A stretch of DNA of 64,000 bases, taken from positions 8,045 to 72,044 of the forward strand of contig NMRA01000198.1 of the NCBI GenBank assembly GCA_002633005.1. Direction: 5' to 3'. Below, piece by piece: positions 25,299-38,317 of this stretch. The notes beneath the pieces are model-generated. The model was not told the DNA's origin. It made no database searches and worked only from the letters and a program-made list of their open reading frames with translations. Within the stretch, counting starts at the first letter, position 1. Every line of letters starts with the position of its first letter. A program made the translations under genes and the position numbers. Source of the stretch: Phoronis australis. Lineage: Eukaryota; Phoronida; Phoronidae.

Positions 25299-26320
25299 AT
25301 CCGGCCACTGATTTTGAGTTTTCACCTCGTCAAAAATACATTCTAAACACAAAACTATAACTTAAAACTGAGCTTACTTTCTTCAGTGATCCTTTCTGCT
25401 TCCACACATATCTTACATGAAGCATATCTACTAGAACTAAGGTGACTTTGGAGAAGAATTCCAAAGCCACTTTTTAGTCACTGTTAACTTTTTCATCGCA
25501 TGTGCGATAGCCACAAGGTATGTCAACTGAGTCATGTGAGTTAGGGCAGTTAGGCAATTGCTAGCGCTGACACTTGCAAAATAGCATGAGAAGGTATCAG
25601 GTGAAATTTGTAAGATTTGTGTCCCTTGGACTTTTTATTCATCAACATGCGTGATTTCCCGTAACTTCCTCAAAATGGCACCCGCTAAGAGAAACTCGAG
25701 CAAACCGCGACAGATTTTCATCGACTTGTTCAAATTATCTTGACTGAATCGTTTTCAGACTAAGGGTATAAGTTGTTTATAACTCCATGTGCATATATGC
25801 ATGCTTCATTTGATTTTATTTCCTGTATTTTGAAATGAGTAACTTTTTGTGGGGATGTACTATCGCCGATGCATGCAGGGCGATGTAATTGCCTAGCTGG
25901 CTGGCTACCAGGCAGTGACCAAACTTAGCAGTATCAGACAAAACTCATCCACTGAATAGTTGAACAGACATAGTTAACTAGACTGGCCGTCATATTTTCG
26001 CAGCCAACAATAACTCTGGTGCTGTTTTACCACTTTAAACCAAGAATCTTTGCTCTACCATTAATGCTTCTATCCTTCCTAGTCTTGCCGATTTCCAAAT
26101 CAAATGCTTTGCAATGGGCAGCGCCATATTGAAAATGACGTCACTAAGGTGGGGATAATTACTGTACGACGGATGAGCTAGGAAGCAAACGCCAGGACGC
26201 AATTTTTCACAAGATAAATATGTATTTCTCAGCTAGCAATTATTACATTAGTGATTGTTATCACATGGTAAACAAATTAAAATTACAAGTAAGGTTTCGG
26301 AACTTCCTATATAATTATAG

Positions 26321-26415
26321 GCGTAAATTAATCGTTTGCCGCGTAAGTTAACTTTTTCGGCGTAAAGTAATTATTTGTGGCGCAAATCATTAACTTTTAA
26401 ATTAACGGCGTAAAT
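26321..26415. repeat. Degenerate tandem repeat, unit about 22 bp
   Basis: Four to five imperfect units follow the pattern 'ggcgtaaa.taa..tttt'. The array is short and non-coding. Confidence 0.6.
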
Positions 26416-28056
26416 AGATTCTTTGAATACTTTCATGTGGTAAGACTAGGAACCAGGTTCCTATAGGGTTAAGAATGGAATGACCGTGGCTGGTTATGTG
26501 AGCTAGTTGCAGTAGCCATCACTGATCACATAATTTATGAATTAACTTGCCCTCTCTGAAAAACAGCATGGCCGATTATTCTAAATTTTCGAAGTCTGGG
26601 TGAAATTGGCATAGTTCGCAGGTGAAGTTAGTTAATGTGTAATTGTAGCCAACTAAACCATTTTAACCTCTTTCAGGATGCCTCGGACATCTAATTAAGG
26701 AGTGAAGACGCTTTTTTCACGCGCGAGCCAGAATTAAGATATCGGCTAACAAAATGCAGTTCCGAGTGAAGGTGGGATGAGTAAAGCTGAGGCAGCGAAA
26801 AGTTCACAAAAATCGCCTTAAGGGCAACCACATGAAATGTCACAGGAACGGCCAGAACGCCGGGGTGATGTCGCCGGTACACTGAGGAAAATTGTATTGC
26901 AGAAAATGCACGGTAGCAGTGATGGTCGATTGGGCGAGTTTCCCCGTAAAAATCTGGATTTACGCCTGATGGTGAAGGCCTTTTTTAGACAAAAGATAGT
27001 GGTCACAAAGTGAAACAGTTGAAATACAACTTACCTGAGCAGTAATGAATTCACAGTGGAGAAAAAAACCTCGTAAGCAGAACATCAATTAATTTGTGTC
27101 AAAGCAGTGAGTTAGTCGCGAAATCGTCCTAAAGGTTGTTGAAAACCTCGAGAAAATCTTGAACGGTGTACTGCGAGACGCATAGTGTGACTGGTTTGAT
27201 GAAGTCACCAGGATTCTAAATATTATTCTCAAGGCGTTTGAGCAAAAGGATAAAACATTTGGTCATGCTATCTCCCCAATGGTCAAGGTTTCAGACCCAC
27301 AAAGTTTTGTATTTCCCACGGTTTTGTAAGTTTCACAGATGTGAAATCATTTAGCTGCTGTGAAATGTTTTTGTTCATGAATAAAGTTTCTGTTCATATT
27401 TATTCCGTTTTATGACAATGATATGTTCAATATAGGTCATAGGTTTCGCATCAAATCGTGTGTTTTTTTGTTTTTTTGTTTTTTGTTCAACTGCTGCAAT
27501 CTTTAGTTCGAATATTAGTGGCAGTCATGAGAAATGATTTGGTCTGTGCACTGAATTGTCATTCACGTTTCAGTTTTTGAGACAACTCATACTTTGTACT
27601 TCAACATTTGATTTTACAGTGTAGAAATTTAAAAAGATTAAGTGGAACATATACACGCTAATTCCTTATGTCTCAGTGATTCCTTAATTGGTCGAGTTAG
27701 TTAAGAACACAACATATAGCGACGATGTGAATATGAAGTAGATTGAAAATTGTTGAATGTTCTTATAAGAGTTTTATGCCAAATGATCTGCCGTAAATCA
27801 CTCAGTCATGTTCAGTAAGTATCCTGACGTGGTGTTGGGGAATAACACTTCATGATGCGGGCTATGAGAGCACCCAAGGTACGACATTAGTTCAAAGGTC
27901 ACTTTTTTGCAGAATTTCTTGTTTTCATGTTTAAAAGTTGTCAGTTGAATACAACTGCACTTTGTTTAGCGTACATAATGTTTAAATAGCATTTTCATTT
28001 TGAGTTCCTGTTATAATTTAGCATAATTAGGAGTATGCATGTACATCTTTAAAATT

Positions 28057-28145
28057 ACAGTGCCAACTTTCCCCGCTTTGGGCCTTACAGTGCTAACTTT
28101 CCCCGCTATGGATCTTACAGTGTCAACTTTCCCCCCTTTGGAGAT
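28057..28145. repeat. Three-copy tandem repeat, unit about 31 bp
   Basis: 'ttacagtg.caactttcccc.ct.tgg' is repeated three times, and 'ataaagttggca' follows as a partial inverse of the core. It is non-coding. Confidence 0.75.
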
Positions 28146-30576
28146 AAAGTTGGCAGGTTACAAAAACCGTTAGTTCAACCCTAAAAAATCCGAAATCGCG
28201 AACAAAAGCTACCAGTTTCGTTAGTGGAAATAGCTCTTCGGATTTTAAGCCCCGGCACAACTATGTCTTTTTGTTACACAACTAAAAAGTAATTGAGCAA
28301 AAAAGATCGAAATCTGCCACCTTCACCCCATTTTACGGTAGGAATTGTTTACGGCGTGAATTAAAGTTAACTTACATGCGTAACGTTCACCCATTTGACC
28401 AACGATATACTCTTTTGATTACCGTTGGAGTATCGGCCAGTCAAAATAACCATAAAAATCAGTTCTTTAAACTTGGAAAAGTTATGGGAAACTGACCTAA
28501 CAAATTGCATAGAAAATAACAAACAAGAAGCATATAAGGCTATAATTAGGCACAGGCCTTCTGAGGGATCAGTTGTGCTGCTCTGGTTGTGACAGTACGT
28601 AGCATTTTTACGTCAACTATCATTTTACGGCGGCTGCACATGAGAATTTGGTTATATGGCCGGGGTAAACTTCTCAATTTGACAGGGAAAAATTGCGCCC
28701 GGGAGGGATACTGAAGTAAAAAATTGTGTCTATGAGGGGGGGGGGCGGCAAAAGCATGTCCTTACGTTATTCAAGCCAGTGCTATACATGTAAACGAGTT
28801 GCGCTTGTTAACTGTTCAGTGCTGAGGTAAGACGGGTTTGTGACATGGGAGTGGGGATTTTTCGTGTAGGGGTAATGGTGGTTAAAAAACAGCATTCCGG
28901 CAATTTGAGTAGAATATAAATTTTAGTAGGATTATTTTTTCAGCGTTTTCGTCTGTATTGTCAACCAACAGTCTGACAAAAATTAATGAAAATAGCCAGC
29001 ATATAAGTGAGATTATATACGGGTTGCCATGGGATTCGCGCCATTACAAGCTAATTTAGGAGAACGAGCGGCAGGAAAAGGAGATTTATGAAGAGGCCAA
29101 TTATGTCGAGACGAAAATTGGTTGCGACGGGATCAAGTGGGGCTTCAAAAACTTTTGGCTTCGCGGCTCAGTGGTTATGCTAATGAAAATGCAATGGGTA
29201 AAGTTTGTAGTTAACGAGGAACACGGTGGGTCGCTTTGTTTAGTTTAACGCCGGAACAGCACAGTTTTTAAAAGAGTTTTAACGAAGGCCGGGTTTAAAA
29301 CTTTAGTCGGTATCTTACCGGTAATTCCGAAAACACGACTCCCTCAAATAGTCCAAGACATAGACCTATAATACATTCGGATACAGTGTGCGTACATCTG
29401 GGGACAAAATTAAAATGCTCTATAGTTAGCAAGGATTCCCTCATGTCTAACCAAAGAAGACGGTCCAGGCGATGTGTTGAAAGAGACAATTGTAATTCCA
29501 ACCGGTGAAAAGCACTTAGTTGCAGGTTAGGCAACGAGATGAAGCGCCTGACGGAATCGATTTCCCAGAGTCACCCGACGATACAACACGTAGAGTGGTG
29601 GTCAAACAAAGGTTCCTGGAGGTTTTTTGAAACCAGGCCGCTGCGGAGTTCTATTGCAAACTTATGCCTCGCTGCCCTCACACGTCATCCCATACACGTA
29701 GTTTTAACCATCACCCAAGGGTTCGCACTAATTCTCCTGGCATGTTTTTTTCAACATTAATTAGTGACAATCAGAAAGGTACTTGTTCTTGTCAGTTACA
29801 CCCAAATAACAGAAGGGTCCACCCTCGCAATAAAATGTGACATTTGTTAAAGTTTTACCAGGAACTCTGGTTAGATCTTAGATCTCAAATCAATCGTGCA
29901 TTCAATAGAAAATGAGTTATAATTAATGCCAAAGGCAATATGGAGGCCGGCAAATGTTTTGAGAGGAAAACACCTACTGTAATAACCTAATTACAAAATA
30001 CACATGTAACCAAAATTTCAAAGTAAAGTCTGCTTATTGGGCCAGTTTTTCAACAAGTTGCAAAATAACGTCACACTAACTTTACTTAAAATATGTTTAT
30101 TTAACACCATAATGACCATCATGTTTTGACAATAATGTTTTTTTTCCTGCTAAATTACATGTAAACAAAAACTTTAAAATTAATAGCCAAATTGTTCAGA
30201 CAATGGGAATGCTGATTTATATGTAAATCAAGCAATTAAAATTAATATTAATATCTAAAGATCGCAAAAACAGTGTTAAGACAATATGGAATGCTTAAAG
30301 TACTTACATAAGACTGTACTTCTTTCTATGTGTAACAATGCTTGGAGTACAGAGTTTTAAACAACATAAATAGGAAAGATAAAAGTATAAATAAAAGTAT
30401 AGTTCCTGACATGTGGTTGACTTTCCTTTCAAAGCCTTTTGAACAGACTCTTTAGCCACAAAGCTTCATGTTCAGAGTGACATTTCTCTTTTTACACAAA
30501 AATTATGGCAATTGTGCTAAATGACATCCATGCACACACTTGGGGTTTCAGTTCAAAGTTCAAGGTATAACACCAT

Positions 30577-33500
30577 CTATTGTGTGTTGGGAGCATAATT
30601 TTCCACTCTCTCCAACAAGGCATCTGAATATCCTGGTGAATAATATCTGAAAAATAAAAGAAATAGTTAAACAATTAAAATGTTTGGAACTATAGCTAGA
30701 TGAGCAGAATAAATTTCATTGAACACTTTTACTGCCGCTTGAACTTAACTTTTTTCACCGTTCAGTACTTCACTGCCTACAACATGACCAACACTGATAA
30801 TCAGTGCACAACTAAACATTTACAAATAGATCTTCTAAAGCCCCATGCAGTGCCATATTTGAAAACCATTGCTTTTGAGTGGAAATTTTTACATGGCAAG
30901 TTAGAGTTCCACCGTACACTGAATATGGGATCCACTGAATGCACACTTCTGTGGGAAGATTCACCACTGGCACCCAAACTTCTATTCCAATTTCAAACTG
31001 GCTTCATTAGTATGAGACCTTAACCCAGCCAACTGAGATGACAGAACAATACAACCTCTGTCAGTCTTGCTGACTCAATAAATCACTGCTGACCTCAGGT
31101 CAACTGTTCAGCAGTATTACCCAGCTCAACTTGATAACAATTTTTATGAATTTCTTTATCACCTATGTTGGTAACTTCAAGGAATACACCACTGTGTTAT
31201 TTCTAATTTGCTTGTTCACCGTTCTCATGACGTGACCTACTTACTTGACAATTTCTTCCGGGTAACAATTGTTTATTGCGTTGATGTAGTCAGCCAGAGC
31301 TGAGCCAGGCTCTGCTTTGATTTCTTGTATTTTCTTGAGTCCGCCACTAGTGACAAATAACCTGCGTGCCTTGGAGTCGTGCGGTAATACTTTACTGAAC
31401 TGTCCCACCACATGTTTCAATATATTATGTGGAGAGTCATGTAACAAAGGCTCCAATGCTGGAAGGTGAACACATTTCTGTAGGATGTTCTTGAGAGCTT
31501 TCTTTGACTGTAAAAACAAGAGTATATGCATGAAATACCAACAACTCTGAAGTCATTCAAGTTCATTAAAACAATTTTTAAAATCTATTAAAATTTCTCC
31601 TCTTTGTCCCTGCTGGTTTGCCAGAACTGTCTTCAATTTTTAAATCAAGTCATGTCTCCACAAGTTAACCAAGCCACCCCTCAAACATGTAATGATTTAG
31701 AGAATAAACTGCATTACATTTTGAAAAGTCTCCAAAAAGACATCACACATATATTAAAAACTCTTCTTTAATATCATTAATAGTGGGCACACAATAAAAT
31801 GAACCACTCACCTTCGTAACGAGATCTTCCGAAGAGTTGGTTTCCAAGTAAAGTTTTAGTAGTTTGGGCAGAGTGTTTGATACAGCGATGGCTTTAGCAT
31901 GTTCCGGAGTATGTCGTCCTATCTGTCCCAGTGCCCAAGAGATGGCAGCCTTGATGTGATCTTCGTTCTCCTCATTCAGAGCTATTGCTAACTGCACAAC
32001 ACCCTGCAACAAACAGACATTTTATAAACTCCAAATAATGTAATGACAGGTTTTTCTGCTATGAGCACTTATAACCAAAAAACAACCTAGTGGTCAACAG
32101 AGTTAGACTTGGACTTTCATCAAAGAATTCTAATCACAATCCTTTGTTTGTGTGATCTCGCAATTTTAAAGAAACAAGAAAACCATATTCATGCTACATT
32201 GTTTATACAAAAGCATGCTGGACGAAAGAGACGAGGCGCAATTGGAAGTAAATCATTTCTTATAAGATTTACAGGATAAGTATGATTGATGTTATTCTCC
32301 ACCTATACAAGTATTACTAACCTTGGACACAATCACAGCCATGGCCAAGTTCTCAGAGTGTGCCGCCACATAACCCAACATCATGACTCCTGGCAGGCGT
32401 ACATTTCCACGAGAATCTCCCACATAATCCACCACAGCTGCTACACCGCCTGCATTGACAATTAGCTGCGCCAGTTCAGGGGTGTGTTTGGCGATCTCTC
32501 GAATCAGTGTAGCCACATTCTTCTTCACATATTCATCAGCATCCTTGAGACAGGTTAGTACTGCAGGAAAGATCTCTGCCTCGACTACCATCTCAGCAAG
32601 ATCGACAGAATGCTTGGAGATCTGACTGAGGGCTGAGAAGACTTGACGCTGAAACGTGGTAATGAGATGATCTCAGTGTATTCAATGTAACAGGAATTGA
32701 AGCTCTGTCACTCTTATTGACCGAGACATAAATTCATACTTTAGCAGGTGTGAATATTGGCCCACTAGGGCCACCATATAAAGGTCAATATGCACATGCC
32801 ATATTTATGAATACAAGACCAAGAAAAGTACTGAGCTGGTTGACAGTCAAGGTCAAGGTATGGTGGCCTACAGTCCATGTACTAGACAAAGAACATACCT
32901 TGAGTTTAGCATCAGGATTCAGTATCATCTGTGCCAGATGGGCGATGGCGCCAGCATCTACAACAGTCTGGGCTAGTTCAGGTGAGTGCTTACAGATGTC
33001 ACTCAGAGCAGAGGCAGAGATTCTCTTGAGAGAAGTCTCCGGTTCCTGGATACACAGCACCAGTAGGGGCACCGCTCCTGCATCCACCACAGCCTGGGCA
33101 AGTTCTACAAGAAATGTTATGATTAGTCATTCACTGTGAATTATGAAATTAGTCGCACTAAATCATATAGCCTGAGCATTTTGTTAGATGAATAAACATG
33201 ATTGGCCCATAGGTCCTCCTAATCGACACATGGATTTGAGGCAATATGATGGGTCACAAAACTAACTCTCAGTCACGTTTTTTTAAAATGATTCCTGAAT
33301 ATACAGTTATCACTAGGTGTCCTGAGCTGGCGTACCTGCATTGTGCCGTGCTATGTAGCCCAAGGCCCAGGCTGCAGCTTCCTTGACCCCTGGGTCAAAC
33401 TCCTCCAAGCAGATGACGAGGGCATCGAGAGCGCCACAGTCTACAACACTCTGGGCCAGCTGAGGTGAATGTTTTGCAACAGCACGAAGCACAAATGCTG

Positions 33501-36148
33501 CAGCCTTCTTGTAAAATCTCTGTACAAAACAATGAAAGTAAAATAATGTTATAATTTGCACTGGATTTACAATAAGTACACATCATGCTCAAAATTCAAA
33601 TTCCGCACAATAACGATCAAGTCAAAACTCGTTGTGTAAGAAACACTGCCATAATTTTTTTAACATTCTAATGTTTTAATGAACTTAGCTATATTTATGT
33701 CAGTTATATGTTTTGAATAATTCCTTCCCTCGCACTCTCATTACTTACATTCTGCTCGGCCAATGAGTAAACAAGCTGTGGCAAGATGTCACCTTTCACG
33801 ACTGCCTCGGCCAAATCATCATTATAGTTGGCCAACCTTCCCAACGCCAGTGCAGCAGTTTGTTGAATTGTGGGAACAATATCCAGCAGTAGTGGGCGGA
33901 GCAATGACATGACACCAGCATTTTGCAAAGTCTCGATGTTTTGAGGTCGTGAAGCAAGTTCAGCGACAGTCTGCACAAACTGTGTGCGCGACTTCTGGTA
34001 TTGCTCAAACACTGAAATACAAAATTTTCAGGATTATTCGCTAATTGCGGTGAAGTTATGACAAAGCACACACATTCATGATTTAGAGTTTCCTATTTAA
34101 TCAGATAGTGTACAACAAATTTAAACCCTTTGTAGTAATTATAAAGAACAACACTCTTCCTATTGGGCTTCCTGTAGTGATGGTCAATTGCGAAGGTTAC
34201 TTTGCAAGGTAGTTTGACAATGATTTTTGTCATAGGAAAATAAAATGTGCTTTGGTCAAGTGTAGATTTCTCTACATAACTTTAAAACAGTTTACATCCT
34301 CTATGGGTCGCACTAGCAAAGAATTTTAACCAGGTTTGACCCTTGTTACATTAGCAAGGTAGTTATGGTTCCTCTTCACTTCCTAGTTTGATTTACTCTT
34401 TACGAGTTTTACAAAATTAAAATCTAAGTTCAAGAAGCCAAAGCCATCAAACAATGATGTGTACTTGCTGAACGGTATGTTGGGTGAATAGCAAAAATTG
34501 GACAGTTTATTTAGTTTATTTTAGCCAACAATGTTGTTACATGACATCTATTGTTGGTGATCAGTCACTTTCGTATCAGATAATAACATTGAACAATGCA
34601 GTGCAGACAATCCTGAGACCAGTGTACAGAATGGAAATTCATGGATTTGACTTTAAATACACGTGTATATCATATAGAACTGAAAATAAGTAAATTTAAT
34701 TCAACTATATATCTACTCTTAGCTGTCAGGAAAACACAATGTTGGGAGTCGAACCTGGGTACAAACTTTTGAGAGTGGACAAAGCATATAGATTGCCCCT
34801 ACTAGTTTAGTTGGGCCATACCACATAGGTGGTAGGACAGTCTATATTTTTAGAACCAAGAGAGTAAAATGTTAGTCTCTTTGAGTCCTCTTGTGGAATA
34901 TCCCAAAGCCCGTGAAAATTAACACTGTAAAAGCTTTTGCAGAAGTACTACAGATGGTACACGGTGGTACAAATTGAATGAAAAGGCGTGAAGAATGGAA
35001 ACACTCACATTACACATGCTCTCTGAGTTCTGGCGGTTCAGGCGTGCTCTCTATTTACAGTGCACTAGTTTCTGCCTGACATCACAGGCGTCCTTGAAGC
35101 TTCTGATCATCCACAAGGTATGACACTTCGGACTAGAAATTCCATGGGTGCTTCACTTCAGCCATCCATAGCAAACACAAATCTCAATAAATTTCACAAA
35201 ACAGAGGTTCAACAAACTGTGAGGAATTGTTCTTTCTCCCTAGACCATTTACGGCATCCTGCTACACCGAGTTCGCAAGAAATTCACGGTCAAAGCACAG
35301 AAATGTTCCCACAAAGCCCATGCATCGAACCTCCTTGGCCAGTTTGAGGTCAAGGATGGTATGGAATTATCCGATGAGTTACGGATGTATGGCATTATTG
35401 CCGGTTCATCACGGAAAGTTACGAATGGTCTGGGTGGAGTAATCGATGTCGTGACACTCCGTGACAAATCGGCAATTTTGCTGTACCGTCCTTGACCTCG
35501 AATCGTCTTTTTGGGAACATTTTTGTACTTTGACCACGGACACCATGAACGGTATTGGAAAAAAGAACAATTGCTAATGGTTTGTTGAAACATTGTTTTG
35601 TGTAAATTTGTTGAGTTTTGTGTTTGATATGGACGGCTGAAGTAAGCACTCGTGGAATTTCTGGTCGGGAGTGTCATACCTTGTAGTATATTCAGGTGGA
35701 GGATTTAGGGGGGGGGGGGCAAGGAGGCCATGGCCCCCCTACAATTCTACCAGATACCATTTGGGAGTTCGGGTGCGCACAAGCAGGAGCTCGTCAGGGG
35801 TAAATAAACAACACATAGGCCCTGAACAAACTGAACAAACCCCGTTTACCGTTTTTTTTTTTAGTCAAAAGGTCTGCATTCGAGGCCTGGGCGTGCGCAC
35901 CTGCCGAAATTCTGGTTATCCCCGTGCACTGCCCCCCCCCTAACTCACAATCCTGGATCTGCCCCTGGTGTCATATAGTTTATTGGGACGATCAGAAGCT
36001 AAGCCTAAGGACGCCTGTGCCTGACATTTGACAATGACATTGCTAACAAACTAATAAATATGCAGAGCACAGGCACAATTTCACAAAAATCTGAAGCTAT
36101 TGCGAGTACATGTCAAAGCTTACCTTGTAGAACCTGTCTTTGGCTCAT
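30577..36148 (-). CDS. SPAG6: Sperm-associated antigen 6 (PF16) axonemal armadillo protein
   Basis: Eight exons in gene order: 36148-36124, 34011-33749, 33519-33336, 33104-32899, 32648-32322, 32003-31812, 31507-31245, 30646-30577. All phases join and give 509 aa, the length of human SPAG6. The N-terminus 'MSQRQVLQ' is coded by a separate 25-nt exon. Armadillo repeats run through the body, with family hallmarks 'RPQNIETLQNAGVM', 'ALGRLANYNDDLAEAVV', 'KHSPQLAQ', 'SALSDICKHSPELAQTVV', 'REIAKHTPELAQLI' and 'GQIGRHTPEHA'. The C-terminal part has 'HVVGQFSKVLPHDSKARRLF' and ends 'YYSPGYSDALLERVE' before the stop at 30579-30577. The protein is a scaffold of the C1 microtubule of the ciliary and flagellar central apparatus. 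Intron 1 (about 2.1 kb) holds two transposable elements. Orthology is essentially certain. Confidence 0.96.
35113..35684. mobile_element. Foldback element with long inverted arms in SPAG6 intron 1
   Basis: The left end reads 'acaaggtatgacact' and the right end is its reverse complement. Similarity continues inward for well over 100 bp: both arms carry 'agaaattcca', 'caaacacaaa.ctcaa', 'aaatttcacaaaac'-like text, 'caacaaac' and 'aattgttctttt'. Read outward from either end, each arm even encodes a similar start, MTLxTRNS. No transposase and no clear target duplication were seen. Confidence 0.75.
35693..35967. mobile_element. MITE with CAGxGGCxGATxxAGG ends (copy 1)
   Basis: The left end is CAGGTGGAGGATTTAGG. 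The right end, reverse-complemented, is CAGGGGCAGATCCAGGATT. Poly-G and poly-C tracts lie just inside the two ends. The same end structure occurs at 39345-39459. This is a common type of short hAT-like non-autonomous element in animal genomes; superfamily assignment is inference. Confidence 0.65.
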
Positions 36149-38317
36149 ATTGTAACCTTATAAAATATTTCAATCAATAAAATCCACTAAAAAGTCTTCA
36201 ACTGTAACTCTAACAGTGTGATCGCAAAACTAACTGGTACAAATGTGTGTTATGTCGTCAAGAGTAACAGAACGCAGTGTTTGGATTCCTGAGCGACGAT
36301 TGGACAAATGGTCACAAAGCACCACCTACCGGACAAACTGTTTGGACCATGAAAACGCGCCATGTACTCACTGCAGGCTAATGGTTAAGCACCCCTTACC
36401 ATGCATCTTCAACAGTCAAGCATTACTAATGCTTGCATGCAGTATCAGAAACTTATCGTTAGACGAGGTGTGTTCATGGACTGGATAATTGGTTTCTGAG
36501 CCCATGCTAATTTCATTTTTACGCACATGCCGTTTACAACTGAGGAAAAAGTCATGCATTTTTAAAGATGCGTGGGAATCATTTTCGCGCCGGCTCGTCC
36601 TTCTTTTGAGCGTCTTTTACCGAATCAAAGAGAGCACGGCGACGGAGTCGGACACAGTTGTGATGACCGCATTGTCCGGTGCCAGCAAGACCCAATTAAG
36701 TGTAATTACCCGACCATAAACTGCAGTAAAAATCTCTGCCTGCCGTGCTGCGCCGGGCTGTTTCAACCCGGCGGCAATCATACTCATCTACGAACACCAC
36801 GGCGGTACAAATAGGGTTTTCGATTTTTAAAAATTGATGATCTAATAAGCTAAAAGTTACAAACATTGGGTACGATTGAAGATAAACGACCGTGCGTATT
36901 GATGTAATCGGTGGATTTACGACCCGGCCGCTCAGAGTTAACCAGAGATCTCTCATTCCAATCTGGCCGGGTTTAAACCGATTTTTGTGTAGGAAACAGT
37001 TGTGCTTAACTTGTGCCCACTCCTTATTTTTTATGTCGGACAAAAAGCTAGAGTATTTATGTAGTCAGTGCAAACAAAATTGTCCAGTTCCCGGAATCAT
37101 TCAGTTTGGCTATCCCCATATTCGCACTTTTGTATATATTTTATGATTTGAGTTCTAATAAAATTTAAATTTGAACTATTGACACGTGTTGTTTTGTTTG
37201 CTGTGAAATGTTTAGAGTAAATGTAATCTGGAATGTTCAGGGATGGGTTCACACATTAACTAAACTAATTATGTTTCGCTTGGTGATCAAAATCCCTACT
37301 TCTGTTTTGGTAATTTAAGTTTAAAAAAATAAAATAAAAGAGATATCAACGCATTCCCGGTAAGGACAAAAAACAAGTAGACAGGAGTATTGGAAATGAA
37401 ATAACGAAAAGCGAAATTATACATTAAAACATTTGTTTCTTTGGAAAGTGGCTCTTTGCCAAGATAAACACAAATTAACTTTTTAGTCCTTTTAATTGTA
37501 ATATTTAAAATATACCAAGTTAAAACTATACTCTCCACAGTTGCAGGCAGGCTGTAGGCTCTGTGCAAAGGCCACAGAAAGCCAATTTGGGTGTCAATAA
37601 CCGTCACACCATATATAGTTCAGGCAGTGTAGTGCTAGCTATATTACATCTCCACTTCATTAAGGAGGGGGTGCTGAATGGGCATCATTAAAGTTGTCTG
37701 GGGCTAAGAGAATATGAGCGGTGACCAGTGTAAGGGAGGGCCACATATGAGGGCCATACCGATCGTTCAAAAGGAAAAATGAATACGCAATGGTAGCAGT
37801 ATATTTAACTTTATTGTGTATTTCAAGAAAACTGGCTACTCGTACAGTTTACTATTATATAGCTTGAGTTCAGCAGAATGTGTATATCAGTTCAGTTAAA
37901 GACATAATAAACTTGAAAAGTCCACTGGTCGGACCATGGAAGAGAACTTAGTCAAAGTTCTGGGGAAAACAATTATTGGATAGCCCCGTTTTTTCTTCCC
38001 TCAATTAAATTGACAATTAGGTCCGTGAGGTGTAAAAAATATTTACATGACTTGAGAATCGCATGGAGTAAGCTGACACAGTAATACTGCACGTTTAGCA
38101 TTTGGCTAAGTGCATGAGTTGTGCCGTACACCTGAGCGTGCTCCGTCGCTGGATCGCGCCTCTGTCGGAGATTTATTTACCTGAGACTGGGAACGAGGCT
38201 GTGTCTCAGGTGAGTCAATGAGTTAAACTTAGCTCATTGGGTAAATGAAATGGCTGAAGACTTGACCTACATGTAGCGGCCCAGACGAAATATCGTATTT
38301 GATGTGTATAATACGTC
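36149..38317. other. Region between the divergent SPAG6 and quiver-like genes
   Basis: The two start codons are about 2.2 kb apart on opposite strands, so both promoters should lie here. It also holds the dispersed repeat at 36830-37190. 'gtctcaggtgagtc' near 38203-38216 looks like the 3' end of a 5'-UTR exon of the quiver-like gene, but this is weak. Confidence 0.4.
36830..37190 (+). repeat. Dispersed repeat, copy upstream of the quiver-like gene
   Basis: Shared blocks with 42470-42815 include 'attgaagataaacgacc', 'gtgcccactcct', 'caaaaagcta', 'gtagtcagtgca', 'attgtccag' and 'tatattttatgatttgagt'. The order and orientation are the same. Divergence is considerable, so the copies are old. Confidence 0.75.

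Larger units (their letters stand above)
25353..30560. other. Intergenic stretch upstream of CISD3-like / downstream of SPAG6
   Basis: No exon is supported. It contains small tandem repeats (26321-26415, 28057-28145). TTTATT near 30096 could be a minus-strand polyadenylation signal for SPAG6. Confidence 0.45.

Noticed and set aside
29060-29248. 63-codon open stretch (+) after an AG, Glu-rich at first
   Set aside because: No known family, no downstream donor in phase, no neighbouring exon; too weak to list as a gene.
30700-31023. 107-residue open frame (+) antisense within SPAG6
   Set aside because: Lies in the last SPAG6 intron, no family resemblance, no codon or splice support.
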